From Algibacter luteus (GTDB lineage: Bacteria; Bacteroidota; Bacteroidia; Flavobacteriales; Flavobacteriaceae), in contig NZ_FQYK01000003.1 of NCBI RefSeq assembly GCF_900141715.1, positions 289,847-353,846 of the forward strand: DNA of 64,000 nt, given 5' to 3'. Under the pieces are notes generated by a model. The model searched no databases and was not told the origin of the DNA. It saw only the letters and a list, made by a program, of their open reading frames with translations. Below are positions 9,905-18,695 of this stretch, piece by piece (position 1 is the first letter of the stretch; the number at the start of each line of letters is the position of its first letter). Position numbers and translations under genes: made by a program.

Positions 9905-10894
9905 CTAAACTAATTTGTTTTCAATTAAGTACTCCGCAATTTGAATCGTATTAGTTGCAGCGCCTTTACGTAAGTTGTCTGCTACAATCCACATGTTTAA
10001 CGTATTGGGTTGTGTTTCATCTCTTCTTATTCTACCAACAAAAACGTCGTCTTTTTCATGAGCGAAAATAGGCATTGGATACGTATTGGTATCGGTGTTA
10101 TCTTGAACAACAACTCCTGGAGTTTCATGAAGTAATTTACGAACGTCAGCTAAATCAAAATCATTTTCAAACTCCACATTTACAGATTCTGAATGCCCAC
10201 CAGCTGTTGGAATTCTAACGGCTGTTGCGGAAACAGAGAATGTTCTGTCATTCATTATTTTTTGAGGTTCTCTGGCTAATTTCATTTCCTCTTTAGTATA
10301 CCCATTTTCTTCAAAAACGTCACAATGTGGTAATGCATTTCTTCCAATTGGATAAGGATATGCCATTTCGCCTTCAACTCCCGCAATTTCATTTTCTAAT
10401 TGACGTACAGCCTTTACACCAGTTCCAGAAACCGATTGGTATGTTGATACCACAACACGTTTCATTTTGTATTTTTTATGAAGCGGGTTTAAAGCCATTA
10501 CCAATTGAATTGTAGAACAATTAGGGTTGGCTATAATTTTATCATCTTTAGTTAATTCATTGGCGTTTATTTCTGGAACGACTAGTTTTTTTGTTGGGTC
10601 CATTCTCCAAGCAGAAGAATTATCAACTACTGTTGTACCAGCCTCAGCAAATTTAGGAGCCCATTCTAACGATGTACTTCCACCTGCAGAAAATAGGGCA
10701 ATATCTGGTTTCATAGAAACTGCTGTTTCTAGTCCAACTACTTTATAATCTGTTCCTTTGTATGTTATGGTTTTTCCAACAGATCTTTCTGATGCTACAG
10801 GAATTAATTCTGTAACAGGGAAATTACGTTCTGCAAGAACTTTTAACATCACTTCACCAACCATACCAGTGGCGCCTACAACAGCTACTTTCAT
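9905..10894 (-). CDS. asd: Aspartate-semialdehyde dehydrogenase
   Basis: This 329-residue enzyme makes aspartate semialdehyde from aspartyl phosphate with NADPH, the branch point to lysine/diaminopimelate, threonine and methionine. The N-terminus MKVAVVGATGMVG is the dinucleotide-binding loop. The active-site Cys126 is in NPNCSTIQ. The later IPTAGGHSESV stretch carries conserved substrate-binding residues. An upstream in-frame TTG (10927) would add 11 residues before the Rossmann loop; the ATG at 10894 is preferred because a -7 promoter box covers the TTG. It stands alone between terminators, with mscL upstream on the same strand. Confidence 0.94.
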   Translation of the reverse strand: MKVAVVGATGMVGEVMLKVLAERNFPVTELIPVASERSVGKTITYKGTDYKVVGLETAVSMKPDIALFSAGGSTSLEWAPKFAEAGTTVVDNSSAWRMDPTKKLVVPEINANELTKDDKIIANPNCSTIQLVMALNPLHKKYKMKRVVVSTYQSVSGTGVKAVRQLENEIAGVEGEMAYPYPIGRNALPHCDVFEENGYTKEEMKLAREPQKIMNDRTFSVSATAVRIPTAGGHSESVNVEFENDFDLADVRKLLHETPGVVVQDNTDTNTYPMPIFAHEKDDVFVGRIRRDETQPNTLNMWIVADNLRKGAATNTIQIAEYLIENKLV

Positions 10895-10924
10895 TTTTCT
10901 AACTTTTAATAAATTTTGTGACGA

Positions 10925-10932
10925 CAAAACTA
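10925..10932 (-). promoter_or_regulatory. asd: -7 promoter element for asd
   Basis: TAGTTTTG on the minus strand matches TAnnTTTG and sits about 30 bases before the asd ATG. No clear -33 TTTG partner is seen. Confidence 0.55.
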
Positions 10933-10956
10933 AGTATTAATTCCATTTTAAAATCT

Positions 10957-10993
10957 AAAAAAAGCCCTCATTTTTCAAAAACGAGGGCTTTTT
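10957..10993 (-). terminator. Terminator of mscL
   Basis: A long stem (AAAAAGCCCTC with GAGGGCTTTTT) is followed by a T-run on the minus strand. It lies about 40 bases after the mscL stop codon. Confidence 0.85.
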
Positions 10994-11031
10994 AACAACA
11001 AATAACAGGTTGTTATTTATTTAACAGATTG

Positions 11032-11439
11032 TTATTTTTTAAGCAAATCTCTTATCTCAGCGAGTAAATCTTCTTGAGAAGGTCCTGCAGGTTCAGCTGG
11101 TGCTTCTTCTACTGGTTTTTTAGTTTTGTTGTAAGCTTTAACAATTAAGAACATCACTAAACCTACAATTATTAAATTAACAATCGTGTTAACCCAAGAA
11201 CCCCACATAATGGCATTTTCTGGTGTAGTAATGGCTCCTTCTGCATTAACAATAGCCTCATCTAAGACTATTTTTAATTGTGCAAAGTCCATACCTCCAG
11301 AGAAGTGGCCTACTACAGGCATTACAATATTGTCAACAAAACCTTTAACAACAGCTCCAATAGCTCCTGCCATTATCACTGCAACGGCAAATTCCACAAC
11401 GTTACCCGTCATGATAAAATCTTTAAACTCTTTTAACAT
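11032..11439 (-). CDS. mscL: Large-conductance mechanosensitive channel MscL
   Basis: This 135-residue inner-membrane channel opens under membrane tension to release solutes after hypo-osmotic shock. It has the conserved N-terminal helix and first membrane segment (MLKEFKDFIMTGNVVEFAVA, then GAIGAVVKGFVDNIVMP), a periplasmic loop, a second membrane segment (TIVNLIIVGLVMFLIVKA) and the charged C-terminal helix ending in EEIRDLL-like sequence (DLLAEIRDLLKK). The length is typical. It is separated by about 110 bp from the alr gene upstream and has its own terminator. Confidence 0.95.
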   Translation of the reverse strand: MLKEFKDFIMTGNVVEFAVAVIMAGAIGAVVKGFVDNIVMPVVGHFSGGMDFAQLKIVLDEAIVNAEGAITTPENAIMWGSWVNTIVNLIIVGLVMFLIVKAYNKTKKPVEEAPAEPAGPSQEDLLAEIRDLLKK

Positions 11440-11549
11440 TTTAATTTGATTTAATGGTTATATTAGTTAGACCAAGATAATTAAAAAAGTCACAAAATAG
11501 AAATTATAGCATAAAACCAGTTAAAAATCAACGAACTATAGTTGCTTTT

Positions 11550-12656
11550 TTATTGTGTAAAAATTCTTTTAACCCTCTGAGACACAGCCGTAATAAGTTC
11601 GTATGAAATAGTTTCAGCGGTAATAGCTAGGTTTTCCGCGGTTGTATTTTTGCCAAAAACAATAACTTCATCACCTTCATTACAATCAATATTTGAAACA
11701 TCTACCATAATCATATCCATACAAACATTTCCAACAATGGGTGCTTTCTGTCCATTTATAGTTACAAACCCTTTGCCTTTTCCATATTGCCTTCCAATGC
11801 CATCAGCATGACCAATTGGCAAAGTGGCTGTTTTTAGCACCGTATCACTTTTAAAGGCACGATTATAACCTACAGATTCGCCTTTTTTTACTGTATGAAT
11901 TTGGGAAATAATGGTCTTTAAAGTGCCAATGGGTTTAAAATTTTTATTTTCTTTTTCTGAATTCCCAAAGCCATACAAACCAATGCCGCTCCTTACCATA
12001 TCAAAGTGGGCTTCAGGATAATTTAATATACCAGATGTATTACACATATGAAGCCATGGTTTATAACCGATGCCTTTCTCAAAACTTTTGGCAATCTCTT
12101 TGAATGTTAATATTTGACTTATTGTAAAATCTTTTTCATTTAAATCTTCACTGGCCGCTAAATGTGAAAACATTGATTTTGTTTTCACCACTTTGGTGTT
12201 TTTCAATTTTGAAACAATTCCATCAGTTTCATTTTGAGAAAACCCTAACCGGTTTAAACCCGTGTTGAATTTAATATGAATAGGATAATTGGTTTGATTT
12301 TCCTTGGAAGCCACATCAATAAACTCATTTAAAATTTTAGCACTATAAATACTAGGCTCTAAACAGTGTTCAATAAGAACTTTAAAATTTACAGTTTGCG
12401 GATGCAAAACTAAAATGGGTTTAGTAATACCAGCTTCTCTCAGTTCAACACCTTCATTAGTGTAGGCCACAGCAAAATAATCGGCATTTAATTCTTGTAA
12501 AAATTGTGCAATTTTATGGGCATCACTTCCATAGGCAAACGCCTTTACAACTGCTAAAAATTTAGTATTAGATTGTAATTTAGATTTGAGATATTCAAAA
12601 TTATGCTTCAATGCTTGTAAGTCAATTTCAAGCACCGTTTGTTGTGCTTTAGGCAT
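11550..12656 (-). CDS. alr: Alanine racemase
   Basis: A PLP enzyme that interconverts L- and D-alanine for peptidoglycan. The ATG at 12656 gives 368 residues and overlaps the end of tdk by eight bases; an ATG at 12695 would add 13 residues deep inside tdk and is less likely. The PLP lysine is Lys38 in [10 protein letters not shown], slightly different from the more common VVKANAYGHG. The second catalytic Tyr is in the conserved [10 protein letters not shown]. The C-terminal domain has [13 protein letters not shown]. The overlap with tdk suggests translational coupling. Confidence 0.93.
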   Translation of the reverse strand: MPKAQQTVLEIDLQALKHNFEYLKSKLQSNTKFLAVVKAFAYGSDAHKIAQFLQELNADYFAVAYTNEGVELREAGITKPILVLHPQTVNFKVLIEHCLEPSIYSAKILNEFIDVASKENQTNYPIHIKFNTGLNRLGFSQNETDGIVSKLKNTKVVKTKSMFSHLAASEDLNEKDFTISQILTFKEIAKSFEKGIGYKPWLHMCNTSGILNYPEAHFDMVRSGIGLYGFGNSEKENKNFKPIGTLKTIISQIHTVKKGESVGYNRAFKSDTVLKTATLPIGHADGIGRQYGKGKGFVTINGQKAPIVGNVCMDMIMVDVSNIDCNEGDEVIVFGKNTTAENLAITAETISYELITAVSQRVKRIFTQ

Positions 12657-13296
12657 TGGAGTCTTTTGGCTTATTAATAATTTCTTCGGCTTCATTTACC
12701 TTCATATTTCTAACCTTATCACGTAGCATCGCCTTATAATAAGCGGCTCTACTTAATGGCTCGTATTCATTAACCTCACCAAGTAATACTAAGTTGTCAT
12801 TTTGATTTTTTCTATAACTATATTGCGCTAGATTTCCAGTTCTGGTGCAAACGGCATGAACTTTAGTAACATATTCTGCCGTGGCCATTAAATTGGGCAT
12901 GGGGCCAAAAGGATTGCCTTTAAAATCCATATCTAAGCCAGCTACAATAACACGCACTCCTTTATTTGCTAAATCGTTACAAACTCGAACAATTTCATCA
13001 TCAAAAAACTGAGCTTCATCAATACCAACAACATCACACCCATCGGCCAAAATAGGAATGTTAGCGGCTGCAGGTACAGGTGTAGAGCGTATTTCGTTAG
13101 CATCATGAGAAACAACCATATCCTCATCATAACGCACGTCTATGGCAGGTTTAAAAATCTCAACTTTCTGTCTTGCGAATTGCGCACGCTTAAGCCTACG
13201 GATTAATTCTTCGGTTTTTCCAGAGAACATGGAACCACAGATAACTTCAATCCATCCAAATTGTTCTTTATGATTTACTGTATTTTCAAGAAACAT
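12649..13296 (-). CDS. tdk: Thymidine kinase (type II, cytoplasmic)
   Basis: This 215-residue kinase salvages thymidine with ATP. It has the P-loop GSMFSGKT (21-28), the catalytic region GIDEAQFF, and the lasso residues that follow [17 protein letters not shown]. Bacterial type II enzymes usually bind structural zinc with two Cys pairs; here only the first Cys is left (VCTRTGNLA) and the second pair is replaced by [10 protein letters not shown] recall the same form in other Bacteroidota enzymes, so it looks like a lineage trait and not damage. It is the first gene of an overlapping pair with alr. Confidence 0.93.
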   Translation of the reverse strand: MFLENTVNHKEQFGWIEVICGSMFSGKTEELIRRLKRAQFARQKVEIFKPAIDVRYDEDMVVSHDANEIRSTPVPAAANIPILADGCDVVGIDEAQFFDDEIVRVCNDLANKGVRVIVAGLDMDFKGNPFGPMPNLMATAEYVTKVHAVCTRTGNLAQYSYRKNQNDNLVLLGEVNEYEPLSRAAYYKAMLRDKVRNMKVNEAEEIINKPKDSNA

Positions 13297-13403
13297 TTCG
13301 TAATTTTAACACTAAAAGAAAGCAATTTATCGTTTGTATAAAGGTGACGCAAATTTATTAAAAATCAAAAAGCTAAAGTGCATTAATTAAAAATTTATAA
13401 ACA

Positions 13404-14147
13404 ATGAAGAAGAAGCTAGAATCTGAACTTGTCAGTATCGCACATAGAATTCTCAAATTGAAAGGGAAAGAAGATGTCATAAAAATGCATGCTGAAGTTA
13501 CTGCGCTTTACGAAAAACTTTCTGTGCTCAAATTTGCACACGAAAATTTTGATGGCGACTTGCCTACAATTGGCAACGACTCGTCGTTTTTTGGTATGCT
13601 TGACACCGCTTTTAACAACAAAATTAGCGACAATATAGAGGTTGAAGACAAAATATACATAAATCTTGACGATGTTGAAGACGATGCCATAATGGAACCT
13701 GTTATGAATAAAATTAAAGATATGGTAGAGTTTATGCCAGATGAATCTGAACAGATAGAAACCGTATTTGAAGAAGCCATACCTAAAACCCCAATAAAAA
13801 GGCACGACCTAGAAGATATTACTGCTGGATTTGAGGAAACACCCATTTTCGAGCCTATTACAAAAACCCAAAATGGCGTTTCAAACGGTAAAAAATCTTT
13901 AAACGATACGCTTAAAAATGGTGGTTTTAAAATTGGGTTAAATGATAAAATTGCCTTTATCAAGCACCTTTTTAATGGCGAAACCGAAGATTATAACAGA
14001 GTTTTATCGCAACTTAACACCATTACTACCTATAACGAAGCAAAACATTTTATTGAAACTATCGTAAAACCAGATTATAACAATTGGGAAGGAAAAGAAG
14101 AATTCGAAGAGCGATTTTTAGAAATTATAGAAGCTAAGTTTAATTAA
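13404..14147 (+). CDS. Conserved hypothetical acidic protein
   Basis: This 247-residue protein has no signal peptide or membrane segment. The N-terminal 50 residues look helical (MKKKLESELVSIAHRILKLK), the middle is acidic and low in complexity (IEVEDKIYINLDDVEDDA), and the C-terminal 90 residues look folded (GFKIGLNDKIAFIKHLFNGE; ending EEFEERFLEIIEAKFN). I do not recognise a catalytic motif. I recall proteins of this shape beside tdk and rsmI in Flavobacteriaceae, which is inference. It is divergent from tdk across a 107-bp gap and is followed by repeat copy 2. Confidence 0.7.
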   Translation: MKKKLESELVSIAHRILKLKGKEDVIKMHAEVTALYEKLSVLKFAHENFDGDLPTIGNDSSFFGMLDTAFNNKISDNIEVEDKIYINLDDVEDDAIMEPVMNKIKDMVEFMPDESEQIETVFEEAIPKTPIKRHDLEDITAGFEETPIFEPITKTQNGVSNGKKSLNDTLKNGGFKIGLNDKIAFIKHLFNGETEDYNRVLSQLNTITTYNEAKHFIETIVKPDYNNWEGKEEFEERFLEIIEAKFN

Positions 14148-14153
14148 AACTAT

Positions 14154-14250
14154 GGTGTTACCGCGCAAAAAAAGCGCGGTCGTGCTTTTTGTTCATAGTT
14201 TTGGCTCGATGCGCGCCTTGCCAAAAGCTAACCACGGCAATCACTAACAC
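14154..14250 (+). repeat. Dispersed foldback intergenic element, copy 2
   Basis: It starts GGTGTTACC and ends GGCAATCACTAACAC, the same ends as copy 1 with a few substitutions. The central TAGTTTTGGCTCGATGCGCG and GCCAAAAGCTAACCA closely match copy 1. An extra hairpin (CCGCGC with GCGCGG around an A-run) lies near the left end, followed by a T-run. It fills the whole gap and stops two bases before the rsmI start codon, so it would form that gene's leader. Confidence 0.75.
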
Positions 14251-14252
14251 AT

Positions 14253-14927
14253 ATGAGTAAATTATTTATCGTTCCAACTCCCATTGGAAATTTAAAGGAC
14301 ATCACCTTTAGAGCCATAGAAGTACTAAAAGAAGTCGATTTAATTTTAGCAGAAGATACCAGAACTTCAGGGAAATTATTAAAGCATTATGAAATTTCAA
14401 CGCACATGCAATCGCATCATATGCACAATGAGCATAAAACGGTTGAAAATATCCTTCAGAGAATAAAAAGTGGTACTTCGGTTGCCCTCATCAGCGATGC
14501 AGGAACACCGGCTATTTCAGATCCTGGTTTTTTACTTTCTCGTGCCTGTATAGAAAATGGAATAGATATAGAATGTTTACCAGGAGCAACAGCTTTTGTG
14601 CCGGCATTGGTAAACTCTGGCTTACCAAATGATAAGTTTGTTTTTGAAGGCTTTTTACCCGTAAAAAAAGGACGCCAAACCCAACTATTATTATTAGCCG
14701 AAGAAACCAGAACCATGATATTTTACGAAAGCCCTCATAAACTGGTAAAAACCTTAGGTCATTTTTGTGAATATTTTGGCGAAGACCGTCCCGTTTCTGT
14801 ATCACGTGAATTAACCAAGCTTTTCGAAGAAACCATTCGCGGAAGCGCTAAAGAAGTTTTAGAATATTATACAAACAAACCACCAAAAGGTGAGATTGTT
14901 GTGGTTGTTGGCGGAAAAAGCAAATAG
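14253..14927 (+). CDS. rsmI: 16S rRNA (cytidine1402-2'-O)-methyltransferase
   Basis: This 224-residue SAM-dependent enzyme methylates the ribose of C1402 in the 16S rRNA decoding centre. The N-terminus (LFIVPTPIGNLKDITFRAIE) and the AEDTRTSGKLLKHY motif are diagnostic of RsmI. GTPAISDPG forms part of the SAM/substrate site, and SRELTKLFEETIRG is the conserved C-terminal motif. It is slightly shorter than the E. coli protein because the small C-terminal domain is absent. It probably heads an operon with the HopJ-family gene 13 bases downstream. Confidence 0.94.
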   Translation: MSKLFIVPTPIGNLKDITFRAIEVLKEVDLILAEDTRTSGKLLKHYEISTHMQSHHMHNEHKTVENILQRIKSGTSVALISDAGTPAISDPGFLLSRACIENGIDIECLPGATAFVPALVNSGLPNDKFVFEGFLPVKKGRQTQLLLLAEETRTMIFYESPHKLVKTLGHFCEYFGEDRPVSVSRELTKLFEETIRGSAKEVLEYYTNKPPKGEIVVVVGGKSK

Positions 14928-14940
14928 AATTTAACATAAA

Positions 14941-15285
14941 ATGAATATTACATCTTTCAAGAAAAAATTAAAAGAAAGTCCCGAACAAATTGAGTTTTCT
15001 GAAACCATGAATGTTATAGAAACCAACTACAGTTTTAACCCCACAGCTTTTAAAAATGGGACTTTAGATAATGCCGTAGGACAAAATTCAGGTTCTTGTC
15101 AATTGTTTGCATTCGCAAAAATACAAGGCTTATCAAAAGAGGAAACATTAGCCTGTTTTGGACAATATTATTATGATGATGTGTTAAAAGACCCAAACGG
15201 TAACGGACATCAAAACATCAGAAACTTCATGAAAACCGGTTTTTCTGGATTGAGTTTTAAGGGAGAACCATTGGTGGAAAAATAA
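14941..15285 (+). CDS. HopJ type III effector family protein (function unknown)
   Basis: A 114-residue soluble protein matching the HopJ family by its FSETMNVIETNYSFNPTAFK and NGTLDNAVGQNSGSC segments. The family is named after a Pseudomonas effector, but homologues are widespread in free-living bacteria with no type III system, and none is seen here, so a housekeeping role is more likely. Its function is unknown. It follows rsmI closely and precedes the glycosylase-like gene. Confidence 0.8.
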   Translation: MNITSFKKKLKESPEQIEFSETMNVIETNYSFNPTAFKNGTLDNAVGQNSGSCQLFAFAKIQGLSKEETLACFGQYYYDDVLKDPNGNGHQNIRNFMKTGFSGLSFKGEPLVEK

Positions 15286-15329
15286 ACAAATCGATATCAT
15301 CTAAAACGCGATTCAGAATCTTACATCAC

Positions 15330-15899
15330 ATGCAAGATTTACTCAACCAAATAAAACAATGCACCATTTGTAAATCGCATTTGGCTTTAGGTCCGCGACC
15401 TGTAGTTACAGCACATCCTGAAGCTAAAATCGTTATTATAGGACAAGCACCAGGTACAAAAGTACATGCTTCTGGAGTTCCTTGGGACGATGCTAGCGGC
15501 AAACAATTGCGTAAATGGCTCAATGTGTCTGAAGAAGATTTTTACGATGAAACCAAGTTCGCCATTATCCCCATGGGTTTTTGCTACCCAGGAAAAGGTA
15601 AAACAGGCGATTTACCACCACGACCAGAATGTGCACCACAATGGCATAAACCTTTATTTGATGAACTAAAAAATGTGGAGTTGGTTATTTTAATAGGCAT
15701 GTATGCTCAAAAGTATTATTTGGAAAAAAATGCTAAAAAAACATTGACAGAAACAGTTGATAATTTTCAAGAATATTTACCTCAATATCTGCCTTTACCA
15801 CACCCAAGTCCACGAAATAGGTTTTGGTTGACTAAAAACCCTTGGTTTGAGGTTGAGGTGTTGCCGGTGTTGAGGGAAAGAATCAAAAAAATGATTTAA
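15330..15899 (+). CDS. Uracil-DNA glycosylase family protein
   Basis: A 189-residue protein of the UDG superfamily (COG1573-like). It has the N-terminal CTICKSH, the water-activating loop IIGQAPGTKVHASG and the C-terminal HPSPRNRFW loop. A conserved pair of Cys appears in FCYPGKGKTGDLPPRPEC. Members remove uracil or related damaged bases from DNA, but this subgroup is poorly characterised. The Cys pattern could bind an iron-sulfur cluster as in family 4 enzymes, which is an inference. It converges with the phosphatase gene ten bases away. Confidence 0.82.
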   Translation: MQDLLNQIKQCTICKSHLALGPRPVVTAHPEAKIVIIGQAPGTKVHASGVPWDDASGKQLRKWLNVSEEDFYDETKFAIIPMGFCYPGKGKTGDLPPRPECAPQWHKPLFDELKNVELVILIGMYAQKYYLEKNAKKTLTETVDNFQEYLPQYLPLPHPSPRNRFWLTKNPWFEVEVLPVLRERIKKMI

Positions 15900-15909
15900 C
15901 TAAACATTA

Positions 15910-16728
15910 TTATGTATTGGAATAATAAACACCTTGATGATTCATAAAAGTACCATCCTTTTTATTTAAATCTAATGCTCCACCATTATAATTTGTTGCT
16001 GGTAAACCGAGTTCGTGGTAAATACAAGCTGTAGCGGCAAAGTCCCAAATACTGCCTCCTCCAACTTCTTTTTTTGGGAGTTTTAAAAAACATGCAGGTC
16101 CGTTATCTAAAACAAAAATAGCATTCATTACTGCACCTGCTCCTGAGATTTCTTTAATTCCTTTTAATCCCAAGTTAACTTCATATTTGTTAAGTATTTC
16201 TTGTATTTCAAAAAACTTAGGTGTATCTCTTAGTTTTTTATCCGTCAAGTAAGTCAAATAGTCATTCGTGTTTTTAATTATCCAAGGCGTCCTATTTTTA
16301 TAAACTCCGTTTCTTTTTATGGCATGGTATAATGTTTCCGTACTCGGATCAAACACAACGCCAATTACAGGTGTTCCATCTTTTGCAATTAAAGCAATAG
16401 CAACAGAAAACCCAGGTTGTTTATTAATAAATGCTAGTGTACCATCCAATGGGTCTATGCACCAAAAGAAATCTTTTTCAAATCGGCTGCCATCATCTTC
16501 CGTTTCTTCTGATAATAAGCCAATATCAAGCGCTTTACAAGTTGGCTTTAAATGGGATAAAATAATACGTTCACATTCACGATCTACTTTTGTTACTACT
16601 TGAGAAGCATAATTAGATCCTGCTACTTTTTTCTCCACAATAATGTTTTCATTTATGTGCTTCTGAATGATTTTTCCAGCAGAAAGTGCAGCTTCAATAG
16701 CTATATTTGCTAAATGTTGTAAATCCAT
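15910..16728 (-). CDS. Inositol monophosphatase family protein (CysQ/IMPase-like)
   Basis: This 272-residue phosphatase has the lithium-sensitive family motifs: LLSEET, the metal-binding DPLDGT (with FINKQPGFSVAIAL after it) and the C-terminal WDFAAT region. Family members hydrolyse inositol phosphates, 3'-phosphoadenosine phosphates or sugar phosphates using magnesium. The exact substrate cannot be read from the sequence; CysQ-like activity is possible. Its ATG shares one base with the stop of the kinase gene just upstream (TAATG), so the two are probably co-translated and may act on the same phosphorylated compound. Confidence 0.85.
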   Translation of the reverse strand: MDLQHLANIAIEAALSAGKIIQKHINENIIVEKKVAGSNYASQVVTKVDRECERIILSHLKPTCKALDIGLLSEETEDDGSRFEKDFFWCIDPLDGTLAFINKQPGFSVAIALIAKDGTPVIGVVFDPSTETLYHAIKRNGVYKNRTPWIIKNTNDYLTYLTDKKLRDTPKFFEIQEILNKYEVNLGLKGIKEISGAGAVMNAIFVLDNGPACFLKLPKKEVGGGSIWDFAATACIYHELGLPATNYNGGALDLNKKDGTFMNHQGVYYSNT

Positions 16729-17678
16729 TACTGTATGTTTTTAATGACTTCAGCAGTTATACGTTCACTATAAGTATTAATTTTCCAATGGCTAGGGCTC
16801 CAACCTTTTAAAAAGCGATGAAAATCTGCCCAAGCCACACGATATAAAGGGCGCCATTCATTTTCAAGTGCTTCATTTTTTTTACCAAGAGCTTTATGTA
16901 AATGTGTAAAGTAGGTGTCTAATAGTTTTGATTCTAAACGTTCGCAATCACTTTCATTAAGGCAACTTCCAACGAAATAGGCTACATCTTTCATACCACA
17001 TCCACCGCCTACATATTGAAAATCTACTCCTGCAACTTGTCCATTTTCAGAAAAACAGAAGTTCGCCAATTTAGCATCGCCATGAACAAATGTTTTAAAG
17101 TTACAGCTATTCAGTTTTTTGTTAATGGCTACAGCAGCATTTTTCAATGCTTTATCTTGTAAAATCTCTAGTTCTTGCGGTCTAGTTTCCAAATGCCAAT
17201 AGGTGCCAACTTCCCAAAGCCCGTTTGGAACTTTACCTAAATAACTTGCATGAAATTGTGCCAACCACTCTAAACAAGTTTCTATATCTTGCCATGTTAC
17301 GTTTTGTTTTCGTAGTGGGAAACCTGCTTTATCTAAGTCTTCAAGTACTATTAATGTTTCGTCATGTTGACTTTCAATAGCAAAACACTTAGGTAAGCGT
17401 GCCATACTATTTTTGCTGTACAGCTCATACCAAGTGGTTTCTACTTCGTAAGATTTTAATTTTCTTTGATGACCAATATCTGTATTCCATCCTCGAGGGT
17501 GATTATGACGCTTTGGTAATTGCACATGTTTAACAACAACGCTATCTAAAGTAGAATTTTTTAATGCAACACGTATAATTTTACCATAACCACTCCATAA
17601 TTCCTGAATGACTTCTTTTTCAAATAAAGAAGACGCACCAGTGTTTTGCAGAATAATTGATTTGAAATGCTCGTTCAT
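16728..17678 (-). CDS. Phosphotransferase of the APH/choline kinase-like superfamily
   Basis: A 316-residue kinase-like protein. The catalytic Brenner motif is HGDAKLANF at about residue 200, and the metal-binding Asp is in [12 protein letters not shown]. The ATP-binding lobe includes VVVKHVQLP and the hinge-region LIVLEDLD. Such proteins phosphorylate small molecules; this sub-group resembles the DUF1679/ecdysteroid-kinase-like branch more than true antibiotic kinases. The substrate is unknown. It overlaps the phosphatase gene by one base, an unusual kinase-phosphatase pairing. Confidence 0.75.
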   Translation of the reverse strand: MNEHFKSIILQNTGASSLFEKEVIQELWSGYGKIIRVALKNSTLDSVVVKHVQLPKRHNHPRGWNTDIGHQRKLKSYEVETTWYELYSKNSMARLPKCFAIESQHDETLIVLEDLDKAGFPLRKQNVTWQDIETCLEWLAQFHASYLGKVPNGLWEVGTYWHLETRPQELEILQDKALKNAAVAINKKLNSCNFKTFVHGDAKLANFCFSENGQVAGVDFQYVGGGCGMKDVAYFVGSCLNESDCERLESKLLDTYFTHLHKALGKKNEALENEWRPLYRVAWADFHRFLKGWSPSHWKINTYSERITAEVIKNIQ

Positions 17679-17858
17679 AGGGTTTCAAAGGTAGGAAAAT
17701 GTAGTTTTTTAAATGCCTCAATTCTTCAATATGATTTGGTCTAACTTATTTTTTGATACTAAACTAAATCAATAACCTCAAACGGTTTAAGACATGAATT
17801 TTTTATTTGAAATCAATCTACAAATAAGTTGATTTAAAAAAAAGGACAAGGCTAAATA

Positions 17859-17890
17859 TTAAAAAAAACCTCCCCATTTCTGGAAAGGTT
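17859..17890 (-). terminator. Terminator downstream of the AhpD-like gene
   Basis: Read on the minus strand, AACCTTTCC pairs with GGGGAGGTT (nine pairs including two G-U) around a six-base loop, then a run of eight T residues. It lies about 75 bases after the stop at 17966. The rest of the 287-bp gap is AT-rich with nothing else recognisable. Confidence 0.7.
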
Positions 17891-17946
17891 CAAAAAAATT
17901 ATTCGTGTTTTCGTGGCTAATAAAAAATCTCGATACACCTCAAGAG

Positions 17947-17966
17947 ATTCCTGCCTTCGCAGGAAT
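17947..17966. repeat. REP-like short palindrome at the end of the AhpD-like gene
   Basis: ATTCCTGC and GCAGGAAT form a perfect 8-bp stem around CTTC. This palindrome type is frequent in flavobacterial intergenic DNA in my experience, though only one copy is seen here. It touches the stop codon at 17966. Confidence 0.6.
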
Positions 17967-18556
17967 TAGATATGCTTCCCTTTCTCCCAACCATGTTTTC
18001 CTAAATATTGCTCACCGCTTTCTACTGCACCGTCTTCAATACTTGTTCCCATACTATCATTCCATCTGTTTAAATATCCAAACAAAGAAATTACACCCAA
18101 CATTTCAACAATTTCACCTTCATCCCAGTATTCGTATAATCGTTTTTTAATGTTTTCATCTACGGCATTTGGCACTTGGCTTGCGGCTAAACTAAAATCT
18201 AGCGCAGCACGTTCAGCATCGTTAAAAGCAGGATGTGTTCGGTATTCCCAAATATTATCTAGTTGTTCTTGTTCTGCACCGTAACGCTCTGCCGCACGTA
18301 TGGCATGTGCCTGACAATATCTGCAGCCCGTAGCATTACTTGACACCCATGCAATCATCCGTTTTAATGCTGATGTGACTCTGCCTTCATTGGCCATAAC
18401 TGCCTTATTCAAATTAATAAAAGCCTTGCTAATAGCAGGACGACGTTGCATGGTCAATACCGAATTGGGACAAAAACCTAAGGTTTCATTGAAAAACTCA
18501 GCGAGTTCCTTGGTTTCTAAATCATGATTGGCAGATAATGGTGTTACTAAAGGCAT
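17966..18556 (-). CDS. Carboxymuconolactone decarboxylase/AhpD-like peroxidase-related protein
   Basis: The ATG at 18556 (MPLVTPLSANHD) gives 196 residues; an ATG at 18598 would add 14 residues with no family match and would cover a palindromic site. The diagnostic motif is CRYCQAHAIRAAERYG, a redox-active CxxC with the nearby His as in AhpD. Related proteins relay electrons to peroxide- or hydroperoxide-reducing enzymes. It is divergent from an OsmC-type gene, which also belongs to hydroperoxide defence, so a shared oxidative-stress role is likely but inferred. Confidence 0.85.
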   Translation of the reverse strand: MPLVTPLSANHDLETKELAEFFNETLGFCPNSVLTMQRRPAISKAFINLNKAVMANEGRVTSALKRMIAWVSSNATGCRYCQAHAIRAAERYGAEQEQLDNIWEYRTHPAFNDAERAALDFSLAASQVPNAVDENIKKRLYEYWDEGEIVEMLGVISLFGYLNRWNDSMGTSIEDGAVESGEQYLGKHGWEKGKHI

Positions 18557-18571
18557 AGTTGTTTTTTTTGT

Positions 18572-18586
18572 AGTATTTTTGATACT
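18572..18586. promoter_or_regulatory. Short palindrome in the AhpD-like/OsmC divergent region
   Basis: AGTAT and ATACT are separated by five bases, 16 bases before the AhpD-like ATG. Its place in a divergent stress-gene promoter region makes it a possible operator; it is short enough to arise by chance in AT-rich DNA. Confidence 0.3.
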
Positions 18587-18695
18587 TATACGAAACATCA
18601 GGGCAATTATTCTATCGAGAAATAGTGCCGTTAAAGATGTTTTTGTTTTTCACTTTAATTAAAAAATAATACTACAAGAAACAAAAAATATAACA

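Noticed and set aside
10895..10927. Longer asd start at TTG 10927
   Set aside because: It adds residues before the Rossmann loop and falls on the -7 promoter box; the ATG at 10894 fits better.
13416..13963. Two minus-strand ORFs opposite the acidic hypothetical gene
   Set aside because: They overlap fully with a well-formed plus-strand gene and consist of low-complexity Phe/Ser-rich sequence typical of antisense shadows.
14941..15285. Type III secretion effector (HopJ)
   Set aside because: The family name is historical; no secretion genes are present and homologues occur in many non-pathogens, so no effector role is claimed.
16728..17678. Antibiotic (aminoglycoside) resistance kinase
   Set aside because: Only the general kinase motif is shared; the pairing with a phosphatase and the overall sequence do not support drug resistance.
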